This document shows, in pieces, positions 1-5,523 of a stretch of 9,819 bases of DNA; within the stretch, counting starts at the first letter, position 1; the number at the start of each line of letters is the position of its first letter. Origin of the DNA: CAIZGX01 sp964430305 (GTDB lineage Bacteria; Bacteroidota; Bacteroidia; Flavobacteriales_D; Sanyastnellaceae); assembly GCA_964430305.1 (NCBI GenBank), contig CAYSEX010000070.1, positions 1 through 9,819 on the forward strand, in the 5' to 3' direction. The notes beneath the pieces are model-generated. The model saw only the letters and a program-made list of their open reading frames with translations. It had not been told where the DNA came from and did no database searches. Made by a program: the position numbers and the translations under genes.

Positions 1-54
1 ATGCTGCAGTTCCAGTCGAGCAGTGTTGAGCCGTTTATCTATTTTCAGTTTTAG
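1..54 (+). CDS. Possible 3' end of a truncated forward-strand gene
   Basis: Frame 1 is open from the window edge to a TAG at 52-54. It would encode a C-terminal tail ending VEPFIYFQF. Alternating hydrophobic/aromatic residues with a terminal Phe resemble the last beta-strand of Gram-negative outer-membrane barrel proteins. It would end 17 nt before the stop of the convergent lipoprotein gene. Only 17 codons are visible and a second forward frame is also open to base 71, so this is a weak inference. The alternative is plain intergenic DNA. Confidence 0.25.
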   Translation: MLQFQSSSVEPFIYFQF

Positions 55-71
55 GTGGGTACTCTTTTGAT

Positions 72-857
72 TTAATCTATGTCAAAATAGCATTGGTATA
101 GTTTTTCAAATAATGACATTTCTGCATTTGAATGAATGGAATTTAAAATGCTGTCGAGCCTCAATTTATTTTTAGCATAGATATTCTCGAAATAATATTG
201 ATCTTCCTGATGAATATTCTTTTTTTCTTCTTGAATAACTTTTTCGAAGCTCTGTTTAATTTTAATCTTCGAATCGTTGATATTCCTTGTGATTTTTAGT
301 TTATTCTGACAGTGTTGATTGAGATAATATTCAATGTAACCCTCAGTCGTAACTATTGCATGTGCGAAACCGGACCCTCCTCTACACACTTCAGAGGCGA
401 TTCTATTGAATCTATAAATTTTTGGACCAATTGATTCTCTGAGAGAATTTACCTCATTGCAATTTCTTTTTTTTATTGCAATAGCATACAACATGAAATA
501 TTGATCAATTCCGAAATTTGAAGAAAACTGAGTTTTTTTTTCGGTATCTATTTGATGATATAAATAGTCGGGTGAATAAATAATGGAAGTAAAAAATTCA
601 GGGCAAATAATCTCGAGGCTATCAAGTGTTGATTTGTCGAAATGTTCAGTGATTCCGCTTGAAAATGTAATCGGAATTTGTACATTCAAATTGGAGTCCA
701 CTGTATTTCTTTGATTTAATTGTATATTCTCAATAGGTTCTGTTTTTATTTCATTTGTGTGAAAGCATAGATTGCTAGATTCATTGCGTTCACAGCTATT
801 CAAAAAGAATAGAGTAGGAACTATTAGAGTTATAAATTGACTTTTCACAAAGAGCAT
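72..857 (-). CDS. Hypothetical lipoprotein, function unknown
   Basis: The 261-aa product is not recognised. Its N-terminus is a lipoprotein-type signal: a Lys at residue 5, a hydrophobic core (about residues 8-19) and a lipobox L19-N20-S21-C22. Cys22 would be lipidated and the protein anchored to the inner or outer membrane. Mature residues 23-80 are polar and Ser/Asn-rich. The middle contains a Gly-rich stretch, CRGGSGFAHAIVT (about residues 157-169), which looks like the best-ordered part. The C-terminal third is charged and probably helical. Several Cys residues occur after the lipidated one, so disulfides are possible. The gene is visibly more AT-rich than feo or met and uses many AAA/AAT/ATT codons, which fits an accessory or recently acquired gene. 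No neighbour suggests a role. It lies downstream of the tRNA terminator and so needs its own promoter. The start ATG is chosen because it places the signal peptide at the very N-terminus. Confidence is high that it is a gene, with no functional claim. Confidence 0.75.
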   Translation of the reverse strand: MLFVKSQFITLIVPTLFFLNSCERNESSNLCFHTNEIKTEPIENIQLNQRNTVDSNLNVQIPITFSSGITEHFDKSTLDSLEIICPEFFTSIIYSPDYLYHQIDTEKKTQFSSNFGIDQYFMLYAIAIKKRNCNEVNSLRESIGPKIYRFNRIASEVCRGGSGFAHAIVTTEGYIEYYLNQHCQNKLKITRNINDSKIKIKQSFEKVIQEEKKNIHQEDQYYFENIYAKNKLRLDSILNSIHSNAEMSLFEKLYQCYFDID

Positions 858-878
858 AGTTGAATTGTAATCTAAATC

Positions 879-910
879 CTAAACTAAATTATTTCTGTAC
901 AGATTTTCAA
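879..910 (-). promoter_or_regulatory. Candidate promoter of the lipoprotein gene
   Basis: On the reverse strand, TTG (908-910) is followed after 21 nt by TAGTTTAG (879-886). That is a 7/8 match to the Bacteroidota -7 element TANNTTTG. The box ends 21 nt before the ATG at 857. The gene must be transcribed from somewhere between the tRNA terminator and its start, which supports the position. The AT-rich background makes chance matches likely. Confidence 0.25.
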
Positions 911-948
911 AAAAAAATAAATCCCGAAGTCAACTCCGGGATTTATTT
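909..948 (-). terminator. Rho-independent terminator of the tRNA-Ala gene
   Basis: There is a perfect 12-bp inverted repeat, arms 915-926 and 937-948. It is extended inward by an A/C mismatch and two more pairs around the loop TCAA (930-933). On the reverse strand the hairpin is followed directly by a run of nine T residues (917 down to 909, partly overlapping the stem foot). It starts 1 nt after the discriminator base of the tRNA, so it ends the tRNA transcript and insulates the lipoprotein gene. No U-tract follows on the forward strand, so it is probably one-directional. Confidence 0.88.
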
Positions 949-949
949 G

Positions 950-1023
<74 letters not shown>

Positions 1024-1032
1024 ATAACGGCG

Positions 1033-1062
1033 CAAATATAGGCCCTGCACTCCGCTTCTCAA
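1033..1062 (-). promoter_or_regulatory. Bacteroidota-type promoter of tRNA-Ala
   Basis: On the reverse strand, TTG (1060-1062) is separated by exactly 19 nt from TATATTTG (1033-1040). This is an exact match to the primary sigma-factor consensus of Bacteroidota (TTG-N19-TANNTTTG, from established knowledge). The -7 box ends 9 nt upstream of the mature tRNA 5' end at 1023, so the 5' leader would be only a few nucleotides. The good spacing and position next to a housekeeping RNA gene make this the most convincing promoter in the window. Confidence 0.75.
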
Positions 1063-1101
1063 AACTTCATTGCTGCTTTATTAAATACCTTCTTTGTGGT
1101 A

Positions 1102-1132
1102 TTGGCCCTCTTTGGGGCGTTTGCGATATTTG
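1102..1132 (+). promoter_or_regulatory. Candidate promoter of the feo operon
   Basis: TTG (1102-1104) is followed after 20 nt by GATATTTG (1125-1132), a 7/8 match to TANNTTTG. The box ends 7 nt before the feoA ATG at 1140, so transcription from it would give an essentially leaderless feoA mRNA. I see no clear Fur-box palindrome here. Single-match evidence only. Confidence 0.3.
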
Positions 1133-1139
1133 TAAGTAC

Positions 1140-1364
1140 ATGAACTTAGCACAAGGTATACCCGGTCAACGCTCGAAAATTAAAGCCATTGCACAACATG
1201 AATTTGGAGCAAAGCTTATTGAAATGGGACTGTACCCCGGTAAAGAGGTGCGTGTTGTTTTTCGGGCCCCCTTCAGAGGACCATTTGCAATTGATGCCGG
1301 AGGTGCCGTACTTTCGCTTCGCGAAGAAGAAGCCGCTCTCATAGAGATCGAAGTTGAAGTATAA
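1140..1364 (+). CDS. feoA: Ferrous iron transport protein FeoA
   Basis: This 74-aa protein has the size and pattern of FeoA: a small cytosolic SH3-like domain that supports the FeoB iron(II) permease, probably by direct contact. Visible family features are the N-terminal G-I-P-G-Q turn, the central block FGAKLIEMGLYPGKEVRVV with the conserved (I/L)xEMGxxPG motif (about residues 23-41), and the C-terminal block FAIDAGGAVLSLREEEA with the usual small-residue turn before a Leu-Arg-x-x-Glu-Ala strand. Full length for the family. It is the first gene of a feoA-feoB-small-peptide operon, with only 6 nt between its TAA and the feoB ATG. No Shine-Dalgarno sequence is present before the start, as is usual in Bacteroidota. 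Iron (Fur-type) regulation is expected from the family but no operator is evident. Confidence 0.93.
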   Translation: MNLAQGIPGQRSKIKAIAQHEFGAKLIEMGLYPGKEVRVVFRAPFRGPFAIDAGGAVLSLREEEAALIEIEVEV

Positions 1365-1370
1365 AAAGTC

Positions 1371-3263
1371 ATGTGCAAAAAGATAGCCCTCGTAGGTAGC
1401 CCCAATACAGCCAAAACGTCCCTGTTTAATCTACTCACAGGTTTAAATCAACAAGTGGGCAACTACCCAGGTGTAACCGTAGAAAAACACTGGGGGAAAT
1501 TCAATCTGCAAGACGGTCGTGAAATTGAATTGCTAGATCTACCCGGCGCCTACAGCCTGAACGCATACAGCGAAGAAGAGAAAATTGTTTCTCAAATTCT
1601 TTTCAATACCTCGCACGAAGACTACCCAGAATTAGTCATTGTTACCGTTGACGCCACGAACGTTGAACGAAATCTTGTTATTCTAACGCAACTGGTTGAT
1701 CTGCAAATTCCCGTGGTTGCCGTTCTCACCATGAACGACCTTCGTGCAAATGCTCCGTTAGACGCAAATGAGCTTTCCAACGCTTTTCACGGTATTCCTT
1801 TTCTTAACCTGAACGGCAGAACAGGGCAAGGTGTAAATGAGTTGAAAGATTTCATAAGTCGGTGTGATGTAAAAACAGTTCAGCCATTTTCACCAGAAAC
1901 ACTGAAACCCAAATTAACCATTGGCGAAGCCAGACGCGATGCAGAGACAAGAAAGCAAATCATTGTTCAGCAGCTGCGCGAAGTGCCCTCTTTCCAAAAC
2001 TCAAAAATCATATCTACCTCTGAGAAAGTAGATCGCGTGTTGGTTCATCCCTTCTGGGGATACCTCATTTTTAGTGTGGTGCTTTTTGCCATTTTTCAAT
2101 TCATGTTCTTGATTTCATCCTATCCCATGGATTGGATTGATAGCGTGTTTTTGAATTTTAGTCAATGGGCTCAAAGCACCATGCCTGAAGGCATTCTCAC
2201 TGATCTTGTTACACAAGGTATTATTCCAGGTATAGGCGGTGTGCTAGTCTTCGTGCCACAAATTGCAATTTTATTTTTGCTTATTGGTTTGCTCGAAGAA
2301 ACCGGATACATGACCCGTGTGGTGTTTATTATGGACCGACTGGTGCGTCCATTCGGACTGAACGGTAGAAGCGTTGTGCCCTTGGTAAGCAGTGCTGCGT
2401 GCGCTGTGCCCGCAATTTTATCTACCCGCGTCATTGGCAATCCGAAAGAAAGACTCATTACCATTTTAATTTCACCACTCATTAGTTGCTCTGCTAGAAT
2501 CCCGGTTTTTGTACTCCTCATTTATTTGGTTATTCCAAATACCTATGTATTCGGATTCATAGGCATGCAGGGAATGGTATTGTTTATTATGTATGCCCTA
2601 GGTGTTATAGGTGCTTTGGCTGTAGCCATGGTCATGAATGCCTTTATCGCCACCAAAGAAAAAAGCTTCCTCATGCTAGAAATGCCCCAATATCGCTTTC
2701 CGCGATGGGGAAATATTTTACTGAATCTCAAAGAGAAATTGCAAGCCTTTGTTTTCGATGCAGGAAAAATGATTTTAGCACTTTCTATTGTGCTTTGGGC
2801 ACTTGGTTCGTTTCCAAAAATTACCTTGGAACAAGAACAACAAGGCGTAAGTCAGATTGAAGAGTCCTTTCTTGGTAAGGCCGCAAAAACAATCTCTCCT
2901 GCTTTCGAACCTTTGGGGTACGACTGGAAAATGACCGTCTCCATTTTAACGTCTTTCGCGGCCAGAGAAGTCTTTGTAGGTACCATGGCAACACTTTATT
3001 CTGCGGGCGAAAATTTTGAAGAAGATGACTCACTGCTAACACGTATGCGTGAAGATGTAAATGAAGCTACAGGAAAGCCGTCATATCAGTTAGCTTCCGG
3101 ACTTTCGCTCATGGTCTTTTATGTTTTTGCAATGCAATGCATGGCTACGTTTGCGGCCGTAAAGCGCGAAACAAAATCATGGAAATGGCCCTTTATTCAA
3201 ATGGCCTACATGGGGGGCATGGCATATACATTGGCCTGGTTAACCTTCACAATTTTCAGCTAA
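1371..3263 (+). CDS. feoB: Ferrous iron permease FeoB with atypical G motifs
   Basis: This 630-aa inner-membrane Fe(II) transporter has an N-terminal GTPase-like domain (about residues 3-165), a linker/helical region (about 166-225) and a polytopic membrane domain (about 228-630). The G2 region (GNYPGVTVEK, Thr36) and G3 (D56-L-P-G59) are canonical, as is the VDATNVERNL segment. Three nucleotide-site motifs are not. G1 reads G9-S-P-N-T-A14-K-T, with Ala where the P-loop Gly is expected. G4 reads T120-M-N-D123, with Thr for the usual Asn of NxxD. The G5 Ser-Ala pair aligns to N148-G149. The membrane domain is typical: a PGIGGVLVFVPQI gate, the GYMTR...MDRL segment, conserved Cys344 in ACAVPAI and Cys373 in ISCSARIPV, and the second gate with AAREVFVGTMATLY. 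It is shorter than E. coli FeoB (773 aa) but within the family range. Its TAA overlaps the ATG of the next small gene (TAATG). Identity is secure; how it uses nucleotide is the open point. Confidence 0.95.
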   Translation: MCKKIALVGSPNTAKTSLFNLLTGLNQQVGNYPGVTVEKHWGKFNLQDGREIELLDLPGAYSLNAYSEEEKIVSQILFNTSHEDYPELVIVTVDATNVERNLVILTQLVDLQIPVVAVLTMNDLRANAPLDANELSNAFHGIPFLNLNGRTGQGVNELKDFISRCDVKTVQPFSPETLKPKLTIGEARRDAETRKQIIVQQLREVPSFQNSKIISTSEKVDRVLVHPFWGYLIFSVVLFAIFQFMFLISSYPMDWIDSVFLNFSQWAQSTMPEGILTDLVTQGIIPGIGGVLVFVPQIAILFLLIGLLEETGYMTRVVFIMDRLVRPFGLNGRSVVPLVSSAACAVPAILSTRVIGNPKERLITILISPLISCSARIPVFVLLIYLVIPNTYVFGFIGMQGMVLFIMYALGVIGALAVAMVMNAFIATKEKSFLMLEMPQYRFPRWGNILLNLKEKLQAFVFDAGKMILALSIVLWALGSFPKITLEQEQQGVSQIEESFLGKAAKTISPAFEPLGYDWKMTVSILTSFAAREVFVGTMATLYSAGENFEEDDSLLTRMREDVNEATGKPSYQLASGLSLMVFYVFAMQCMATFAAVKRETKSWKWPFIQMAYMGGMAYTLAWLTFTIFS

Positions 3264-3379
3264 TGCAACTTACAATCACTCTTCTCATTTGCTTGGTTGC
3301 TCTTTCATATATTGTGAAGCGCTTGTTTTTTAAAAAGAAAACGGGATGCGATACTTGCCAGCGCAGCTCAAGAGTTTAG
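3263..3379 (+). CDS. Small FeoB-associated Cys-containing membrane protein
   Basis: This 38-aa peptide begins at an ATG sharing one base with the feoB stop (TAATG), a classic translational-coupling junction. That decides the start over an in-frame ATG further upstream inside feoB. It has one transmembrane helix (about residues 3-18, LTITLLICLVALSYIV), then a basic stretch KRLFFKKK, then a Cys pair in GCDTC (Cys29, Cys32). This layout matches the small FeoB-associated Cys-rich membrane proteins often encoded after feoB. They may occupy the place of FeoC in Proteobacteria; a role in iron handling or FeoB complex stability is inferred, not known. Its stop codon overlaps the stop of the convergent sbtA gene by 4 nt. 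Confidence 0.8.
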   Translation: MQLTITLLICLVALSYIVKRLFFKKKTGCDTCQRSSRV

Positions 3380-4338
3380 GTCAGTTGTATCACGTAGTAA
3401 TATATGGGCATTCCTAGGGTAATGTTGAACGGGAAATTGAGTCCCAATGACATGGGAAGATAAAGACCCGGATCTGATTTTGGATTAGAAATGCGCATAG
3501 CTGCAGGAACGGCAATGAAAGATGCACTTGCTGCTAACACTGCAAACATAAATCTGTTCGCTTCTGAATCAGTAACCAATTTACTGCATAAGGCCACGCC
3601 AATTCCATTGATGAGCGGGAGTATTAAGGCAATAGCAATTATAAAGAAACCATATTTTCGGAAGGCAGCAAAACGTTTGGCGGTGAGCATTCCCATTTCC
3701 AAAAGAAAGATGGCAAGAAAGCCTTTGAATATGTCGTTGGTAAATGGTTTAATACCCTCCGCTTGTTTGGAATCAGCAACAATTCCAATGATTAAACTTC
3801 CTAAAATGAGTAGTACGCTTCCGTTCGTTAATGAGTGTTTTATCATTTCAAACATGGAACTTTTTGAATCTCCTGAACGATCATATCTACGCATTAAGAA
3901 CATCCCCATAACAATAGCAGGTGCTTCCATGAGTGCCATAATTGCAACCATGTGTCCGTCTGAATTCATTTGTTGTGCCTCTAGAAATGTTATTCCCGCA
4001 GCAAAAGTAACAGCGCTAACTGAACCATAACAAGCCGCAACTGCAGCGCTATCATAGATGTTCAATCGAGTTCGAAGAAGATGAAAGATGTATAGGGGTA
4101 TAACCAACGCAATGGCACACCCGAACAGCAATGAGAATCCAACTTCAAAACTGAAATGCTCATGCGCAAGTTCTTGCCCTCCTTTGAATCCGATTGATAA
4201 GAGTAAGTATAAGGAAATAAATTTGCTCGATGACGGTGGAATTTCAAGATCACTTTTTATCCAAATGGCTATAATTCCGAGAATAAAAAACAGGATGGTG
4301 GGGTTGTATAAATTCGTCAATACAAGAGTAAAGTCCAT
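3376..4338 (-). CDS. sbtA: SbtA-type sodium-dependent bicarbonate permease
   Basis: This 320-aa, roughly ten-helix membrane protein resembles the SbtA family (DUF897), which imports bicarbonate with Na+ across the inner membrane. Recognisable blocks are LLLSIGFKGGQELA (about 45-58, cyanobacterial SbtA LLTKIGLTGG), YGSVSAVTFAAGITFLE (104-120, SbtA FGAVSGSTMAAALTTLE), a small-residue block AASASFIAVPAAMRISNP (269-286, SbtA AASSSDISGPPTLRAGIP) and TLGMPIYYYVIQL near the C-terminus. The two halves form the family's inverted repeat. The cytosolic loop between them (about residues 150-170, RRYDRSGDSKSS region) is much shorter than in Synechocystis SbtA (374 aa overall), and no SbtB/PII-like gene is nearby. 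It is the second gene of an operon, 2 nt after a 51-aa membrane peptide, with a LysR regulator diverging upstream. In a presumed heterotroph it would feed anaplerotic carboxylation or pH homeostasis. The family is fairly sure; the substrate is inferred by homology. Confidence 0.82.
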   Translation of the reverse strand: MDFTLVLTNLYNPTILFFILGIIAIWIKSDLEIPPSSSKFISLYLLLSIGFKGGQELAHEHFSFEVGFSLLFGCAIALVIPLYIFHLLRTRLNIYDSAAVAACYGSVSAVTFAAGITFLEAQQMNSDGHMVAIMALMEAPAIVMGMFLMRRYDRSGDSKSSMFEMIKHSLTNGSVLLILGSLIIGIVADSKQAEGIKPFTNDIFKGFLAIFLLEMGMLTAKRFAAFRKYGFFIIAIALILPLINGIGVALCSKLVTDSEANRFMFAVLAASASFIAVPAAMRISNPKSDPGLYLPMSLGLNFPFNITLGMPIYYYVIQLT

Positions 4339-4340
4339 AA

Positions 4341-4496
4341 TTATTTAGGTTGAAAGGATTTGAGAGCCAAAAGAATAGAAATCAGTGAAATACTGGACAA
4401 GAGAATGGATAGCTGTTTGTTTTCAATTAGAAATGAAGCTGTAATGGCTGAAACTCCTAATAAAACAAGTGTGTAAGCTAATGATGAAGATTTCAT
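4341..4496 (-). CDS. Small two-helix membrane protein upstream of sbtA
   Basis: This is an open frame of 51 codons plus TAA on the reverse strand. The product starts MKSSSLAYTLVLLG and ends LLALKSFQPK. Two hydrophobic segments (about residues 6-24 and 29-46) are separated by a short polar turn (IENKQ), so it would be a hairpin in the inner membrane with Lys-containing ends. The stop is 2 nt before the sbtA ATG (TAATTATG), which suggests coupled translation. The ATG at 4496 is the only start, since an in-frame stop lies upstream. It lies between sbtA and the regulatory region, so any sbtA transcript from that region must carry it. I do not recognise a family. A small subunit or regulator of the permease is an inference from position only. 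Confidence 0.7.
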   Translation of the reverse strand: MKSSSLAYTLVLLGVSAITASFLIENKQLSILLSSISLISILLALKSFQPK

Positions 4497-4512
4497 TGTT
4501 TTCTTTCGGCAA

Positions 4513-4556
4513 ATATTTGTTCCGATTAGATATTAAATAACATTTATATTTGTTAT
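4513..4556. promoter_or_regulatory. Operator-like repeats between sbtA operon and lysR
   Basis: The 80-bp divergent intergenic region contains a perfect inverted repeat ATAACA-N8-TGTTAT (4537-4556), consistent with the dyad sites bound by LysR-type proteins. The 9-mer ATATTTGTT occurs at 4513-4521 and again at 4546-4554, starts 33 bp apart (about three helical turns). The first copy partly overlaps a 10-bp palindrome CAAATATTTG (4510-4519). A forward -7-like box TATATTTG (4545-4552) lies inside the inverted repeat and 24 nt upstream of the lysR ATG, with no well-spaced TTG. A protein bound there would cover the lysR promoter. Functional assignment is inferred. Confidence 0.5.
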
Positions 4557-4576
4557 GATTTAAATAAAAAATATTA

Positions 4577-5512
4577 ATGAATTATACCTTGTCACAACTG
4601 ATTATTTATTGTCAAGTGGTTGAAAGTGGGAGTATAAGTAAAGCTTCAGAAATTTTGAATTTGACACAACCGGCTGTTTCAATTCAGTTGAAGAATTTTC
4701 AGAGTCAGTTTCAGTATCCCCTAATAGACTTTGTTGGTCGCAAAATGCATGTTACACCAAAGGGAAGAGAGGTGGCCGAAATTGCTGAATCAGTAATTTC
4801 AGAAGCGCAAAAATTGAATCAATGGAAGAAACAAATAACAGGAAAGCTTACAGGAGAGTTGAAGTTTGAGTCTGTTTCTACAGGTAAATATGTATTGCCC
4901 TTTTTCATCTCTTCTTTTTTTTTGAAGCATGATGAAGTTGACTATAGAATTGAGGTGTCTAATAAGGCAAAAGTTGTGGAAAGTTTGAAGTCAAATGCAA
5001 TTGATTTTGCCTTGGTCTCTATTCTGCCATCTCAAATGAAAGTGAATTCCATTTCAATTCTAGAAAATAAATTGTATTTGGTAGGAAGTAGGCAAGTAGT
5101 GAAATCAATTAAGACTGCAAAAAAGAAGGGAACTAAGGCCTCAAATATTCCGTTTATTTATCGTGAGCAAGGATCAGGTACAAGACAAATGATGGAGAAA
5201 GTTCTCCGAAAAGAGAAAATTCAAATCAGCAAAAGAATAGAGTTAACATCAAACGAAGCTGTAAAACAAGCTCTTTTAGCCAATATGGGAATTTCAGTCA
5301 TGCCGCTTATTGGAATTCGAAATGAATTGGATTCGGGGCAATTGGAAATTATACCCATGAAGGGACTTCCGGTTCATTCAGAATGGCAATTCATTTGGCC
5401 AATTGGAAAAAGACTTTCTCAAGTTGCAACAGAGTTTTTAAGTTATGTTAAAGAAAACAAGTTAGCCTTGGCCGAGACCCATTTTCATTGGCTAAATGAC
5501 TTCAATTCTTGA
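4577..5512 (+). CDS. LysR-family transcriptional regulator of the sbtA locus
   Basis: This 311-aa protein has the LysR layout: an N-terminal winged helix-turn-helix (about residues 3-62) with the signature SGSISKASEILNLTQPAVS and the following QLKNFQ recognition-helix end; a linker helix (about 63-90, AEIAESVISEAQKLNQW); and a two-lobed effector-binding domain (about 92-298) with KFESVSTGKYVLPFFI at its start and the hinge-proximal SNEAVKQALLANMGISVMPL motif. The N-terminal half resembles the CbbR/CmpR/RbcR group that controls carbon-uptake and CO2-fixation genes in autotrophs, which fits the divergent bicarbonate permease. It probably regulates that operon and itself through the repeats at 4513-4556; the effector is unknown. 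The leader before the ATG is A/T-rich without a Shine-Dalgarno sequence. The gene ends 11 nt before the convergent metF stop, with no terminator visible. Confidence 0.92.
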   Translation: MNYTLSQLIIYCQVVESGSISKASEILNLTQPAVSIQLKNFQSQFQYPLIDFVGRKMHVTPKGREVAEIAESVISEAQKLNQWKKQITGKLTGELKFESVSTGKYVLPFFISSFFLKHDEVDYRIEVSNKAKVVESLKSNAIDFALVSILPSQMKVNSISILENKLYLVGSRQVVKSIKTAKKKGTKASNIPFIYREQGSGTRQMMEKVLRKEKIQISKRIELTSNEAVKQALLANMGISVMPLIGIRNELDSGQLEIIPMKGLPVHSEWQFIWPIGKRLSQVATEFLSYVKENKLALAETHFHWLNDFNS

Positions 5513-5523
5513 TGATTTACAAC

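Noticed and set aside
915..948. Inverted repeat read as an attachment site or mobile-element end beside the tRNA
   Set aside because: It is followed by a T9 run in the tRNA's own direction and has no copy elsewhere in the window, so a terminator explains it completely.
1166..1438. 90-codon reverse-strand open frame opposite feoA and the start of feoB
   Set aside because: It is fully antisense to two well-recognised genes, has low-complexity Ser/Arg composition and no domain or spacing signal.
3137..3262. Longer start for the peptide after feoB, giving 80 residues
   Set aside because: The extra N-terminus lies wholly inside feoB in another frame and looks like translated coding shadow; the TAATG start at 3263 gives a clean TM-plus-CxxC peptide.
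3491..4030. 179-codon forward open frame opposite the SbtA-like gene
   Set aside because: It is a long shadow frame produced by the hydrophobic codon bias of the reverse-strand membrane protein; the reverse product aligns to a known family and the forward one does not.
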